From positions 248,001-312,000 of the forward strand of contig NZ_JAGIAM010000002.1 of NCBI RefSeq assembly GCF_017744835.1: a stretch of 64,000 nt of DNA, given 5' to 3'. Position 1 is the first letter of the stretch. Every line of letters starts with the position of its first letter. The stretch is from Sphingomonas sp. Its GTDB lineage: Bacteria > Pseudomonadota > Alphaproteobacteria > Sphingomonadales > Sphingomonadaceae. The position numbers and the translations under genes were made by a program. The notes under the pieces were generated by a model. That model saw only the letters and a list, made by a program, of their open reading frames with translations, was not told the DNA's origin and made no database searches. Below, piece by piece: positions 44,933-54,108 of the stretch.

Positions 44933-46048
44933 TTGGCCGCCCTCACCCACGACGTGCCCCGCAGCGAGATCACTTCGAAGATCGACCTGCTCATGGACAA
45001 TCTCGTCAACATCAAGGACGAGACCGGCGAGTTCCTCCTCCATCTCGAGGACGGCCGCATCATCGACACCAAGGGCTGGGCCGGCTGGGAATGGACCCAC
45101 GGCGTCGGGCTGTTCGGCATGTGGCGCTATTACGAGCAGACCGGCGACGACAAGGCGCTGCACATCATCAAGCAGTGGTTCGAGGATCGCTTCGCCGAGG
45201 GCACGCCGACCAAGAACATCAACACCGTCGCGCCGTTCATCACGCTTGCCTATCTCTACGAGCAGGAGCCGGACCCGCGCTACATCCCCTATCTCGACAC
45301 CTGGTGCGAGTGGCTGATGGCCCCCGACGGCCTGCCCAAGACCGAGGAAGGCGGCTTCCAGCACATCGTCTACAATGACGAGAATCCCGGCGAGCTGTGG
45401 GACGACACCCTCATGATGTCGGTGCTGCCGCTCGCCAAGATCGGGCTGCTGTTGGGCCGCCCGCATTATGTCGAGGAGGCCAAGCGCCAGTTCCTCGTCC
45501 ACATCAAGTATCTGTTCGACAAGAAGACCGGCCTCTGGTTCCACGGCTGGGACTTCAACGGCCGGCACAATTTCGCCGAGGCTTTGTGGGCGCGCGGCAA
45601 TTGCTGGGTGACGATCGCGATCCCCGAGATCATCGAGATCCTCGACCTGCCGCAGGGCGATGCCTTCCGCACCTTCCTGATCGACACGCTCGCCGCGCAG
45701 GTGAAGACGCTCGCCGAGACGCAGGACCCTGAGACCGGGCTGTGGCACACGCTGATCGTCGATCCGACCTCGTACCTCGAGGCTTCGGCCACCGCGGGCT
45801 TCGCCTATGGCATCCTCAAAGCGGTGCGGAAGGGCTACCTCCCGCGCCATTACGAGCAGGTCGGAATCAAGGCAGTGAAGGGCGTTCTCGCCAACATCGA
45901 CGAGACCGGCGAGCTCCAGCAGGTCAGCTTCGGCACCGCGATGGGCGACACGCTCCAGTTCTACAAGGACATCCGCCTGACCTCGATGCCCTATGGCCAG
46001 AGCCTCGCGATCTGCGCGCTCGGCGAGTTCCTGCGGACGTACATCTGA
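44933..46048 (+). CDS. GH105 unsaturated rhamnogalacturonyl hydrolase (cytoplasmic)
   Basis: 371 residues, hydrolysing the unsaturated galacturonate left by rhamnogalacturonan lyases from rhamnose. The (alpha/alpha)6 barrel motifs are GWEWTHGVGLFGMWRYYEQTG and the catalytic Asp in ELWDDTLMMSVLPLAK, with AEALWARGNCWVTIAIPE following. I infer a TTG start at 44933 with GGAG 8 bases upstream; the first in-frame ATG (44994) would cut into the fold. There is no signal peptide, so the unsaturated disaccharide must be imported first. Its TGA overlaps the GH115 ATG. Confidence 0.9.
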   Translation: MAALTHDVPRSEITSKIDLLMDNLVNIKDETGEFLLHLEDGRIIDTKGWAGWEWTHGVGLFGMWRYYEQTGDDKALHIIKQWFEDRFAEGTPTKNINTVAPFITLAYLYEQEPDPRYIPYLDTWCEWLMAPDGLPKTEEGGFQHIVYNDENPGELWDDTLMMSVLPLAKIGLLLGRPHYVEEAKRQFLVHIKYLFDKKTGLWFHGWDFNGRHNFAEALWARGNCWVTIAIPEIIEILDLPQGDAFRTFLIDTLAAQVKTLAETQDPETGLWHTLIVDPTSYLEASATAGFAYGILKAVRKGYLPRHYEQVGIKAVKGVLANIDETGELQQVSFGTAMGDTLQFYKDIRLTSMPYGQSLAICALGEFLRTYI

Positions 46049-48555
46049 TGCTGCGGGCGGCGCTGCTCCTCGGGCTCGCCGCCCTCTTGCTGGCGCCGGC
46101 TACCGCCTTTCCCCGTCATCCCCGCGAAGGCGGGGACCCAGAGCCCCGAGCGAATTCCTCCACAACTCTGGGTCCCCGCCTTCGCGGGGATGACGGAGGT
46201 TGGGTGGCCGACTGGATCGATACCAGTCCCTCTGCCTCTGGCCTCTCGCTCGCCGGGGCCAGCGTCGTCACCGCACCCGACGACCATCCGGTGGTCGGTA
46301 TCGCCGCTGCGGACCTGCGCCGCGATCTCCAGACGGTCACCGACAAAACGAGCGGCGGAGACCCCATCTGGGCCGGCACGCTGGGCAAGAACCCCGCGAT
46401 CGACCGCCTCGTGGCGTCGGGCAAGCTCGACGCCCGCAAGCTGAAGGGCGCGTGGGAAAGCTTCGTCATCGCCACGATCGAGCGGCCCACGCCGGGGGTG
46501 CCGCGCGCGCTGGTGATCGCCGGCAGCGACCGACGCGGCACCGCCTATGGCATCTACGAGCTCAGCCGCGCGATCGGCGTTTCGCCCTGGCATTGGTGGG
46601 CCGACGTCACGCCGCTCCGGCACCCCGCGCTCCACGTCCGCCCCGGCACGCACCGCTTCGGCCCGCCCTCGGTCAAATATCGCGGGATCTTCATCAACGA
46701 CGAGGATTGGGGGCTCACCCCCTGGTCGGCCACCGTGTTCGAGGGCGGACGCGGCATGGGCCCCAAGACCTATGCCAAGGTGTTCGAGCTGCTGCTCCGG
46801 CTCAAGGCCAACACGCTGTGGCCGGCGATGCACAAGATCAGCCCGGCCTTCAACGCAGACCCCGAAAATGCCCGGCTGGCGGACCGCTACGCCATCGTCA
46901 TGGGCTCCTCGCACGCCGAGCCGATGCTGCGGAACAATGTCGGCGAATGGACCGCCGACCCGCACGACTATGATTACGGCAAGAACCCGGAGGGCGTGCG
47001 CGCCTATTGGGAGGAACGTGCGCGCACCAACGGTAAGTACGAGAGCATCTGGACGCTCGGCATGCGCGGCATCCACGACAGCGGGATGCAGGGCGCCGGC
47101 GACATGCCGACGCGCAAGCGCTTCCTCGAGCGCATCTTCGCCGACCAGCGCGCGATGCTGGCGCGGCATATGTCGCCGCAGGTCGAGCGCGTGCCGCAGG
47201 TGTTCACGCCTTACAAGGAAGTGCTCGACATCTACCGCGCCGGGCTCGCCGTTCCGGATGACGTCACGCTCATGTGGCCCGACGACAATTTCGGCTACAT
47301 CCGCCGCTTCCCCACGCCCGAGGAACGCAAGCGCGGCGGCGGCTCGGGCATCTATTACCACCTCTCCTATCTCGGCGCGCCGCTATCCTATCTGTGGCTT
47401 TCCACCACGCCGCCCGCGCTGGTGGGCGAGGAGATGGGTCGCGCCTGGGACCTGGGCGCGCGGCGAATGTGGATCGCCAATGTCGGCGACATCAAGCCCG
47501 CCGAGCTCGACATCGACTATTTCCTGTCGCTCGCCTGGGACGTGCCCGGCATCCGCGCGCTGGGCGTCGAGGGCTTCACGCGGCGCTGGGCCGCGGAGAA
47601 TGTCGACGCCGCGCAGGCGGACGCGATCGCTGCGGTGCTCGCTGAACACCACCGGCTCAATTTCATCCGCCGGCCCGAGCATCTCCAATGGTGGCTGCCG
47701 GGGCAGAAGGCAAAGCAGAGCCCCTGGTCGATCGCCGAAGCCGACGCCCGGCTGGCCGAATTCGACCGCAACCTCGCTCGCCTCCGCGCGATCGCCGGAC
47801 AGGTCCCGCAGGAACGCCGCGACGCCTTCTTCGAGCTGCTCGGCTATCCGGTCGAGGCTGCGGCCGAGGCCAATCGCCGCTTCTTCGCCGCCGAGGCGCA
47901 CGACAAGCTGCGCGACGCCGATCTCCCCCGCGCACTCGCCCGCGGCGCCGAAGCCCGCGGCGCCGACGCGCGGATCGCGACGCTCACGCGCGACTATGAC
48001 GCACTCGCGGGCGGCAAGTGGCGCGGCTTCATCGCCGTCGAGCCCGCCGACGGCCAGTGGAAGAGCTTCCGCCTGACACCGCCGATCCTCCCCGCCCCCG
48101 CGGCCACCCCGCCGGTCACCCCCGTCCTGACCGAGCCCGTCGCCGCGCCCGACGTGCTGCTCGACCTCGGCAAGGTCACGGGCAATTGGCGCAGGGTCAC
48201 CGGCCTCGGCCGCAACGGCTTCGCGCTGGGTTCGCGCATCGACCGCCCGGTCGCCGGCGCGGCGACGCTCCCCCTGCCCGCCGGCAAGTGGCGTGCGATC
48301 GCCGACCTGATTCCCACCTATGCCGATTCCGACGGCGCGCCGCTGCGGCTCACGCTCGGCATCGACGGCAAGGCGTATCCGCTCTCGATTCCCCGCGAGA
48401 CCGGCGACGCCGCCTGGGCACAAGCCGTGCTGGACAACCGGGTGTCGGCCGAGGTCCCTGCGACGCTAGCGGCAGGAACCCACCGCATCGAGCTGCGCGC
48501 GGAAACCGGCGGCGTGCTGGTCGAGGCGGTGCGCTTCGAGCCCGTCGCTCCCTAG
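46048..48555 (+). CDS. GH115 alpha-glucuronidase with in-frame repeat insertion
   Basis: 835-residue exported enzyme. The GH115 core is recognised by RGTAYGIYELSRAIG, FINDEDWGLTPWSATVFE, KANTLWPAMHKIS and MLRNNVGEW, with a C-terminal beta domain from about residue 700. Members release glucuronate or 4-O-methylglucuronate from xylan or arabinogalactan; in a pectic locus the arabinogalactan side chains are the likely target. The signal peptide (MLRAALLLGLAALLLAPATA) is followed by about 28 residues encoded by a perfect palindromic repeat (46113-46196). The frame stays open, so the protein is probably made with this extra linker. Confidence 0.88.
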   Translation: MLRAALLLGLAALLLAPATAFPRHPREGGDPEPRANSSTTLGPRLRGDDGGWVADWIDTSPSASGLSLAGASVVTAPDDHPVVGIAAADLRRDLQTVTDKTSGGDPIWAGTLGKNPAIDRLVASGKLDARKLKGAWESFVIATIERPTPGVPRALVIAGSDRRGTAYGIYELSRAIGVSPWHWWADVTPLRHPALHVRPGTHRFGPPSVKYRGIFINDEDWGLTPWSATVFEGGRGMGPKTYAKVFELLLRLKANTLWPAMHKISPAFNADPENARLADRYAIVMGSSHAEPMLRNNVGEWTADPHDYDYGKNPEGVRAYWEERARTNGKYESIWTLGMRGIHDSGMQGAGDMPTRKRFLERIFADQRAMLARHMSPQVERVPQVFTPYKEVLDIYRAGLAVPDDVTLMWPDDNFGYIRRFPTPEERKRGGGSGIYYHLSYLGAPLSYLWLSTTPPALVGEEMGRAWDLGARRMWIANVGDIKPAELDIDYFLSLAWDVPGIRALGVEGFTRRWAAENVDAAQADAIAAVLAEHHRLNFIRRPEHLQWWLPGQKAKQSPWSIAEADARLAEFDRNLARLRAIAGQVPQERRDAFFELLGYPVEAAAEANRRFFAAEAHDKLRDADLPRALARGAEARGADARIATLTRDYDALAGGKWRGFIAVEPADGQWKSFRLTPPILPAPAATPPVTPVLTEPVAAPDVLLDLGKVTGNWRRVTGLGRNGFALGSRIDRPVAGAATLPLPAGKWRAIADLIPTYADSDGAPLRLTLGIDGKAYPLSIPRETGDAAWAQAVLDNRVSAEVPATLAAGTHRIELRAETGGVLVEAVRFEPVAP
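46113..46196. repeat. Palindromic repeat element, copy C, inside the GH115 gene
   Basis: Perfect 31-bp arms: 46113-46143 (begins CCGTCATCCCCGCGAAGG) and 46166-46196, with a 22-base spacer. In frame it encodes RHPREGGDPEP, a Ser/Thr-rich turn and LGPRLRGDDG, placed directly after the signal peptide. Compare copies A and B. Confidence 0.9.
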
Positions 48556-48561
48556 CCTGAC

Positions 48562-48668
48562 CGTCACCCCGGCCTTGTGCCGGGGCCCACCGGGACGCAA
48601 GTCATGGACAAGAGGCTCGAGCTTCTCCGGGGGCGCGCGGTGGGCCCCGGCACAAGGCCGGGGTGACG
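48562..48668. repeat. Palindromic repeat of a second family
   Basis: Perfect 30-bp inverted arms, 48562-48591 (begins CGTCACCCCGGCCTTGTGCC) and 48639-48668, with a 47-base spacer. It fills the space between the convergent GH115 and GH2 genes and may also terminate both transcripts. Confidence 0.85.
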
Positions 48669-48692
48669 AAGGTAGCGTCAGGCCTTCCCCGT

Positions 48693-51059
48693 CTACCGCG
48701 CCACCACCGTCGCCGTGCCCGCCTTGAGCCCCGGCGCCGTCGCCCGCACGCGCACGGTGCCCGCCCCGCTCCCGCGCAGCATTACCAGCGCATGGCCGCC
48801 GTACACGGGCCGCTCGGGCTCACCGAACATGGTGTGTTCGGTCGGCGAGCCATTGTCATAGGCGGCGAGCTTCGCCGGCCCCTCGATCGCTATGCGGACG
48901 CGATCGGCGGCGCTGGGCACCACCACGCCCTTGGCGTCCACCACTTCGACCCGGACGAAGCCGAGATCGTCGAAGCCGCTGCCCATCGCGGGGGCCTCCG
49001 GGATCAGCCGGATCGCCGCCGGGGCACCCGCGGTACGCAGCTCGTCGCTGGCCAAGACCTTGCCCGCGGCATCCCGCGCCACCGCGCGGATCATGCCGGG
49101 CTCGAACGGCACGTCCCACCGCCGCGCACTATCGTCCGCGGGCCGCGGCTTGCTGCCCAGCGAGCGCCCGTTGAGCAGCAGCTCGACGCTGGCGGCGTTG
49201 CTGTAGACCTCGACTTTCTCGTCATGCGGCGCGCGGTTCTCGGGCGACCAGTCGCGCAGCGCGCCGGGGCCCTTCGGCTGGGGCATCGCCACCCCGACCA
49301 TCGTCGGCAGCGCGCTGGTATCGACCTGCTCGTTGATCCGCCGCGCGATCTTGACCACCGGCGTCTCGGCCCACCAGCTCGCCCGCTCCCAGCCGATCGG
49401 CTTGACGAAATCGGTGCGGTCGACGAGCCCCGACGGATTGCCGATCACCGGCCACCCGGCGCGATCCGCCTCGCCGAGATAATCTACCCCGGTCCACAGG
49501 AACATGCCCGCATAGGCCGGATCGTCGCGGACGATCAGCCAGCTGTCGCGGTTCTTGCTGTTCTCGGTGCCGAGGATCTTGCGGGACGGCTTGTCGGCAT
49601 GCGCCTTGGCCAGCTCCTTCTCGCGGTAATTCTGCCCGACCACGTCGAGCATGTCCGCCAGCCCGTTCTGGTAATCGCCGGTGGTGTTCGGCCGGAACAG
49701 GGCCATCGTCACGGGCCGTGTCGGATCCTCGGCGTGGAAGATCTTGGTCAGCCGCTCGATGATCGACTTGGCGACGAGCGGGTAGGGCGTGTCGTGGATC
49801 TCGTTGCCGATCGACCAGATCACCACGCTCGGATGATTGCGGTCGCGCCGGGCGAAGTCGCGCGCGTCGATCGACGACCAGTCGGTGAAGAACAGGTGAT
49901 AGTCGTAGGGGTTCTTGGCGACCGTCCATTGATCGAACGCCTCGTCCATCACGATCAGGCCGAGCCGGTCGCACAGGTCGAGGAATTCGGGCGAGAAGGG
50001 ATGATGCGCGGTGCGCACGGCGTTGACGCCAAGCTTCATCAGCCCGCGCAGCCGCCGCTCATACATCGCCAGCGGCACGGCCATGCCGAACGCGCCGCCA
50101 TCGGCGTGGATCGCGACGCCCTTCAGCTTGATGTTGCGCCCGTTGAGCCAGAAGCCGCTCGCCGCCTCGAAGCGCGCGTCGCGAATGCCGAAGCGCTCGG
50201 TCTGGCGGTCGAGCACGGTGCCATCGGCGCCGGTGAGCGTCACTTCGGCGGTGTAGAGCGCCGGATCGCGCGGGTCCCAGAGCCGCGGGTTGACTACATG
50301 GAGGTCCGCCCGCAGTTCGGTCGTGTGCGTGCCGTCGAGCGCCGCCTCGCTGCCTTCGCCGCGTGCCACCACGCTGCCGTCGGGCGCGCGGATGACCACG
50401 GCGAGCTTGCCGCGGCCGGTGGCATCGGCCGCGTTGCGCACGCTGGCGACGATCGCGACTTCGGCGCCTGCGCGGCGGCTGGTCAGCGACGACCGGACCG
50501 CCACGCCCCAAGGCTCGAAATATTGATTGCCGCTGATCGCCAGCCGGGCATGGCGATAGATGCCACCGCCGGCATACCAGCGCGACGCCGGCTGCGCCGA
50601 AGTGTCGGCGCGCACCGCCAGCACATTGTCGCCCTCGGCCTTGAGGAACGGCGTCAGCTCGTAGCGCACGCTCGAATAGCCGTACGGCCGGTACCCGACA
50701 TGCTGGCCGTTGATCCACACCCCGCCGCGATCCATCACCCCGTCGAGCTCGACGAACACGCGGCGCCCGCGCGCGTTCTCGGGCAGGCGGAAATGCTTGC
50801 GGTACCAGGCGACGCCAGTCGGCAGCCAGCCGCCCGATCCGGTCGCGCGCGCCTTCTCGTCGAATGGCCCGGCGATCGCCCAGTCGTGCGGCACGTCGAC
50901 CTGCTTCCAGCCGCTGTCGTCGAGCCCCGGCGCCATCGCGTCGACCTGGTCGCCGACCAGCAGCCGCCAGTCCTTGTCGATCGACACGCGTTCGGTCGGC
51001 TGGGCCAGCGCCGGGAGCGCCCAGCAGGCGAGCGCGAGCGCCGCGGCGGCGCGGATCAC
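48693..51059 (-). CDS. GH2 beta-galactosidase, 788 residues
   Basis: Exported retaining hydrolase. After a Sec signal (ALAQP) come the jelly-roll sugar-binding domain (WYRKHFRLP...WINGQHVGYRPYGYSS), the Ig-like domain and the barrel, with acid/base E420 in WSIGNEIHD and the nucleophile E499 in LGTENSKN. C-terminal Ig-like domains end at the stop. Probably a beta-galactosidase on galactan or arabinogalactan side chains; GH2 also includes beta-glucuronidases and others, so specificity is open. It overlaps the PL22 gene upstream as ATGA and is convergent with GH115 across a palindromic repeat. Confidence 0.88.
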   Translation of the reverse strand: MIRAAAALALACWALPALAQPTERVSIDKDWRLLVGDQVDAMAPGLDDSGWKQVDVPHDWAIAGPFDEKARATGSGGWLPTGVAWYRKHFRLPENARGRRVFVELDGVMDRGGVWINGQHVGYRPYGYSSVRYELTPFLKAEGDNVLAVRADTSAQPASRWYAGGGIYRHARLAISGNQYFEPWGVAVRSSLTSRRAGAEVAIVASVRNAADATGRGKLAVVIRAPDGSVVARGEGSEAALDGTHTTELRADLHVVNPRLWDPRDPALYTAEVTLTGADGTVLDRQTERFGIRDARFEAASGFWLNGRNIKLKGVAIHADGGAFGMAVPLAMYERRLRGLMKLGVNAVRTAHHPFSPEFLDLCDRLGLIVMDEAFDQWTVAKNPYDYHLFFTDWSSIDARDFARRDRNHPSVVIWSIGNEIHDTPYPLVAKSIIERLTKIFHAEDPTRPVTMALFRPNTTGDYQNGLADMLDVVGQNYREKELAKAHADKPSRKILGTENSKNRDSWLIVRDDPAYAGMFLWTGVDYLGEADRAGWPVIGNPSGLVDRTDFVKPIGWERASWWAETPVVKIARRINEQVDTSALPTMVGVAMPQPKGPGALRDWSPENRAPHDEKVEVYSNAASVELLLNGRSLGSKPRPADDSARRWDVPFEPGMIRAVARDAAGKVLASDELRTAGAPAAIRLIPEAPAMGSGFDDLGFVRVEVVDAKGVVVPSAADRVRIAIEGPAKLAAYDNGSPTEHTMFGEPERPVYGGHALVMLRGSGAGTVRVRATAPGLKAGTATVVAR

Positions 51060-52369
51060 TTGCCCGCTGCCCTGGCCAGTTCGACCGCGTAGATGTGGTT
51101 CTCACCCTCGAAGTTCGCGCGGAAGACGATCCACTTGCCGTCGGGCGTGAAGGTCATGTTGGGCTCGAGCCGATAGTCCTGCTTGCGCATGTCGACCAGC
51201 TTCTCGGCGTCGAAGCTGCCCGGCGCGATCAGGTTCTCCGCACCCGGCGCATGGATGCCTGCGACATCCGGGATGTCCTTGGGGTGGAACAGGTAGAGGT
51301 ACTTCCCGTCGGGCGCGTGCGCGACCATCTCGCTGTCGCCGCCATCCCCCGAGAACAGCTTGAGGTCCGGCGACTGGTTATAGTGCACCGACCATTGGTT
51401 GCGCTCGACATTGTACCAGCGGCGCTTGCCCGTCGTCAGGTCGTAGCCGGCGAGCCAGAACACCTGTCCGCGCGGGGTCTGGAGGTCGTACCAGATCGTC
51501 TTGCCGTCGGGCGAGAAGAACTCGTGCCCCGCGATCTCCATGTTCATCGTGCGGCTGTGGATCAGCTTCTTTCCGGTCCCGTCGGCACGGATCGTCCAGA
51601 TCCGGTCGACCTTGTGCCACGGCCCCTCGTGGCAATACATGATCTGCTGCGGGTCGGTCGGCGAGAACTGGATATGGTTGAGCCAGTCGGTCGAGGCGGT
51701 CACCACCTTGCGCGTGCCGGTCTTCACGTCGATCGTGAAGATCTCCATCGGAATCTTCGCCTCGAGCCGCTCGTTGAGCCGCACTTCCTTGGCGTCGGCG
51801 TAGGTCATCGGGCGGCCGTCGGGCCAGTTGGCGGCATATTGCGCCTGGCCGAACTTTGCATTGTCGGCGGGCTTGGCCCCCGGCTGGAGCGGCTTGTCGG
51901 TCTCCGCCCATTGGCCGAGCAGCAGCGTCTCGTCGGCATTGATCGAGCCGATGAAGCCTTCCTTGATCTCGGCGATGCGGCGCGACTTGCCGGTGTCGAT
52001 ATCGGCGGCGAAGATCGTCCAGGGCGCGCCCTCGCCCGCGCGCGTCTGGTAATAGGCCGTCCGCGTCTTGCGGCCGGTGAACAGCAGCACCAGCCCCTTG
52101 CCCTTGATCAGCGGCTTGACGTCCCACGTCTTGAGGTCGACCACCGAGATGCCGTCGGGGACCGAGATGACCATCTTGTCGCCCTGCGGCGTGTAGCTGT
52201 TCTGGTGGAAATAGAGGCTGGCCGAGCCGGGCTCGCGGCTGATCCGCACCACCTTGTGCCCGGTCAGCGGGTCGATCCACTCGGCCGCCGGCTCGGCACA
52301 AGCCGCCCCGGCGAACGCCAGCAACGCCGCAGTCGCAACTCCTTGGCAAAACGCGCGTGCCAGCCGCAT
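51056..52369 (-). CDS. PL22 oligogalacturonate lyase
   Basis: 437-residue seven-bladed propeller enzyme that cleaves short (unsaturated) oligogalacturonides. Recognised by GHKVVRISREPGSASLYFHQNSY (in two parts), WLNHIQFSPTDPQQIMYCHEGPWHKVDRIW and HEFFSPDGKTIWYDLQ. Unlike the cytoplasmic enterobacterial Ogl, it has a signal peptide (start at 52369 after GGGAGAGAGG, cleavage near ACA-EP), so it acts in the periplasm. It is transcribed with GH2 and divergently from the MFS transporter. Confidence 0.88.
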   Translation of the reverse strand: MRLARAFCQGVATAALLAFAGAACAEPAAEWIDPLTGHKVVRISREPGSASLYFHQNSYTPQGDKMVISVPDGISVVDLKTWDVKPLIKGKGLVLLFTGRKTRTAYYQTRAGEGAPWTIFAADIDTGKSRRIAEIKEGFIGSINADETLLLGQWAETDKPLQPGAKPADNAKFGQAQYAANWPDGRPMTYADAKEVRLNERLEAKIPMEIFTIDVKTGTRKVVTASTDWLNHIQFSPTDPQQIMYCHEGPWHKVDRIWTIRADGTGKKLIHSRTMNMEIAGHEFFSPDGKTIWYDLQTPRGQVFWLAGYDLTTGKRRWYNVERNQWSVHYNQSPDLKLFSGDGGDSEMVAHAPDGKYLYLFHPKDIPDVAGIHAPGAENLIAPGSFDAEKLVDMRKQDYRLEPNMTFTPDGKWIVFRANFEGENHIYAVELARAAGK

Positions 52370-52398
52370 CCTCTCTCTCCCGCCGACTTGATGTCGTT

Positions 52399-52433
52399 CC
52401 ACATATCATGATAGCGGTTCAAAATATGGAGTA
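52399..52433. promoter_or_regulatory. Divergent control region PL22/MFS with palindromes
   Basis: TATCATGATA (52404-52413) is a perfect 10-bp palindrome. GTTCAAAATATGGAGTA (52417-52433) fits the loose form C-A-x-A-A-W-W-T-G-G of the motif seen before other units of the locus. Both lie in the roughly 100 bases between the divergent starts. Confidence 0.35.
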
Positions 52434-52473
52434 AAGAACAGGCCGAAGGCCTGTCGCCCCCGAGAGGAACCTT

Positions 52474-54108
52474 ATGGCCGCCAGCGCCGCCGCGCCTGCC
52501 ACCACCACGCATCGTGAGCCGCGCTGGTACAATTATTGGGGCTGGGGCTCCGGCGACATGCTGGGGGCCGGCGCGCAGGCCGTCGTCACCGGCTGGCTGC
52601 TCTATTTCTTCACCACCTTCTGCAACCTGTCGGCCGCGGAGGCGGGGCTGATCCTCGGCCTGCCCCGGCTGCTCGAGGCAATCACCTGCCCGCTGATCGG
52701 CTATGTGTCGGACAATCTGCGGCACACCTGGATCGGGCGGCGCATCGGGCGGCGCAAGGTCTTCCTGATCGCCACGATACCGCTGCTCCCCAGCTTCGCG
52801 CTGATCTTCGTCGCGGGCCAGACCTTCACTTATTATCTGCTGACCTTCATCTTCTTCGAGTTCGTCTACACGATGTTCCTCATCCCGTGGGAGACGCTCC
52901 CTGCGGAGATGACCAACGACTATCGCAAGAAGGCGCGGTTCGCCGGCGCGCGGATGATCGTCGCGCAGAGCTCCGCCATCCTCGCATCCTATCTGCCGAC
53001 GCTGATCATCGCCACGCTGGGCGGCAAGGACTCGCCCAGCACCTTCCTGATCATGGGCGCGATCTTCGGCGCGATCTTCAGCCTGGTCGTGCTGCTGGTG
53101 ACGATCTTCACCTGGGAACGCCCCTATACCGAAGCCGAAATGGAGATCTGCCCGGCGCCGCTCGACCTCAGGACCGCGCTGCTGATTCCGGTCGCGATGT
53201 TCCGCGATCTGTTCTCGACGCTGCGCATCCGCGCCTTCCGCCAGCATCTGTCGATCTATCTCGGCGGCTATATCTCGCAGGACATCTTCAACACCGCCTT
53301 CCCGATCTTCGTCGTCACGGTGATGATGGGCGCGACGCTGATCATCTCGCAGCTGCTGACGACCATGTACGTGGCGCAGCTCATCTCGGTGATGATCGCG
53401 ATCAACATCGTGATCCGCACGGGGCCCGTCATCGCCTATCGCATCGCGATCAGCTTCTTCGGCGCCGGGCTGCTGCTGTTCCTCGCCTTCTATTTTCTCA
53501 GGCCGGCGGCCTTTGCCGCGGACTTGGGCGCGCTCCAGGGCAATATGCTTTCGGCGCTCAATCCCGCGTCCGCCAGTTTCAGTCCGGCGCTGATCTTCTG
53601 GCTGTTCGTGCCGATCCTGCTCGCCGGGCTCGGCCGCGGCACGCTCAATTTCGTGCCCTGGTCGATCTACAACTACCTGCCCGACGTCGACGAGGCCGTC
53701 ACGGCCCAGCGGCGCGAGGGCATCTTTGCCGGAGTCATGACGCTGGTGCGCAAGCTCGCGCAGTCCGCGGCGATCATCTTGACGGGCTGGATCATCGACC
53801 TCGGCGGCTATGTCTCGCCCAAGGGAGGGCCCGCCGGCGCGGTGCAACAGACGCCGGAGGCGATCGCCACCATCACCTGGCTGCTCATCCTCGGCCCGAT
53901 CCTGGTCATGCTCGCCGGCCTGATCGCTTCGTGGCGCTTCCGCCTCAACGCCCAGACGCACGACGTGCTGATGGCCGAGATCGATCATTTGCGCGCCGGA
54001 GGTACTGAGCCGACTTCGCCCGAAGCGCGCAGGGTCGTCGAGGACCTGTCGGGATGGAAGTACGACCAGCTCTGGGGCAACAACCCGGTGACCGGAGCCG
54101 CCCGCTGA
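52474..54108 (+). CDS. MFS_2 (GPH-type) sugar:cation symporter
   Basis: 544-residue inner-membrane transporter with about 12 spans. The YNYWGWGSGDMLGAGAQAVV start, LIGYVSDNLRHTWIGRRIGRRK and FIPWETLPAEM-like loop (FLIPWETLPAEMTNDYRKKARF) are typical of the glycoside-pentoside-hexuronide family. In this locus the natural cargo is unsaturated rhamnogalacturonan disaccharide or galacturonide for the cytoplasmic GH105 and GH28. Its stop overlaps the next gene as TGATG. Confidence 0.87.
   Translation: MAASAAAPATTTHREPRWYNYWGWGSGDMLGAGAQAVVTGWLLYFFTTFCNLSAAEAGLILGLPRLLEAITCPLIGYVSDNLRHTWIGRRIGRRKVFLIATIPLLPSFALIFVAGQTFTYYLLTFIFFEFVYTMFLIPWETLPAEMTNDYRKKARFAGARMIVAQSSAILASYLPTLIIATLGGKDSPSTFLIMGAIFGAIFSLVVLLVTIFTWERPYTEAEMEICPAPLDLRTALLIPVAMFRDLFSTLRIRAFRQHLSIYLGGYISQDIFNTAFPIFVVTVMMGATLIISQLLTTMYVAQLISVMIAINIVIRTGPVIAYRIAISFFGAGLLLFLAFYFLRPAAFAADLGALQGNMLSALNPASASFSPALIFWLFVPILLAGLGRGTLNFVPWSIYNYLPDVDEAVTAQRREGIFAGVMTLVRKLAQSAAIILTGWIIDLGGYVSPKGGPAGAVQQTPEAIATITWLLILGPILVMLAGLIASWRFRLNAQTHDVLMAEIDHLRAGGTEPTSPEARRVVEDLSGWKYDQLWGNNPVTGAAR

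Noticed and set aside
37697-46196. The three palindromic repeats as a CRISPR array or insertion sequence
   Set aside because: Copies are kilobases apart, each is an inverted pair, and there are no regular spacers and no transposase.
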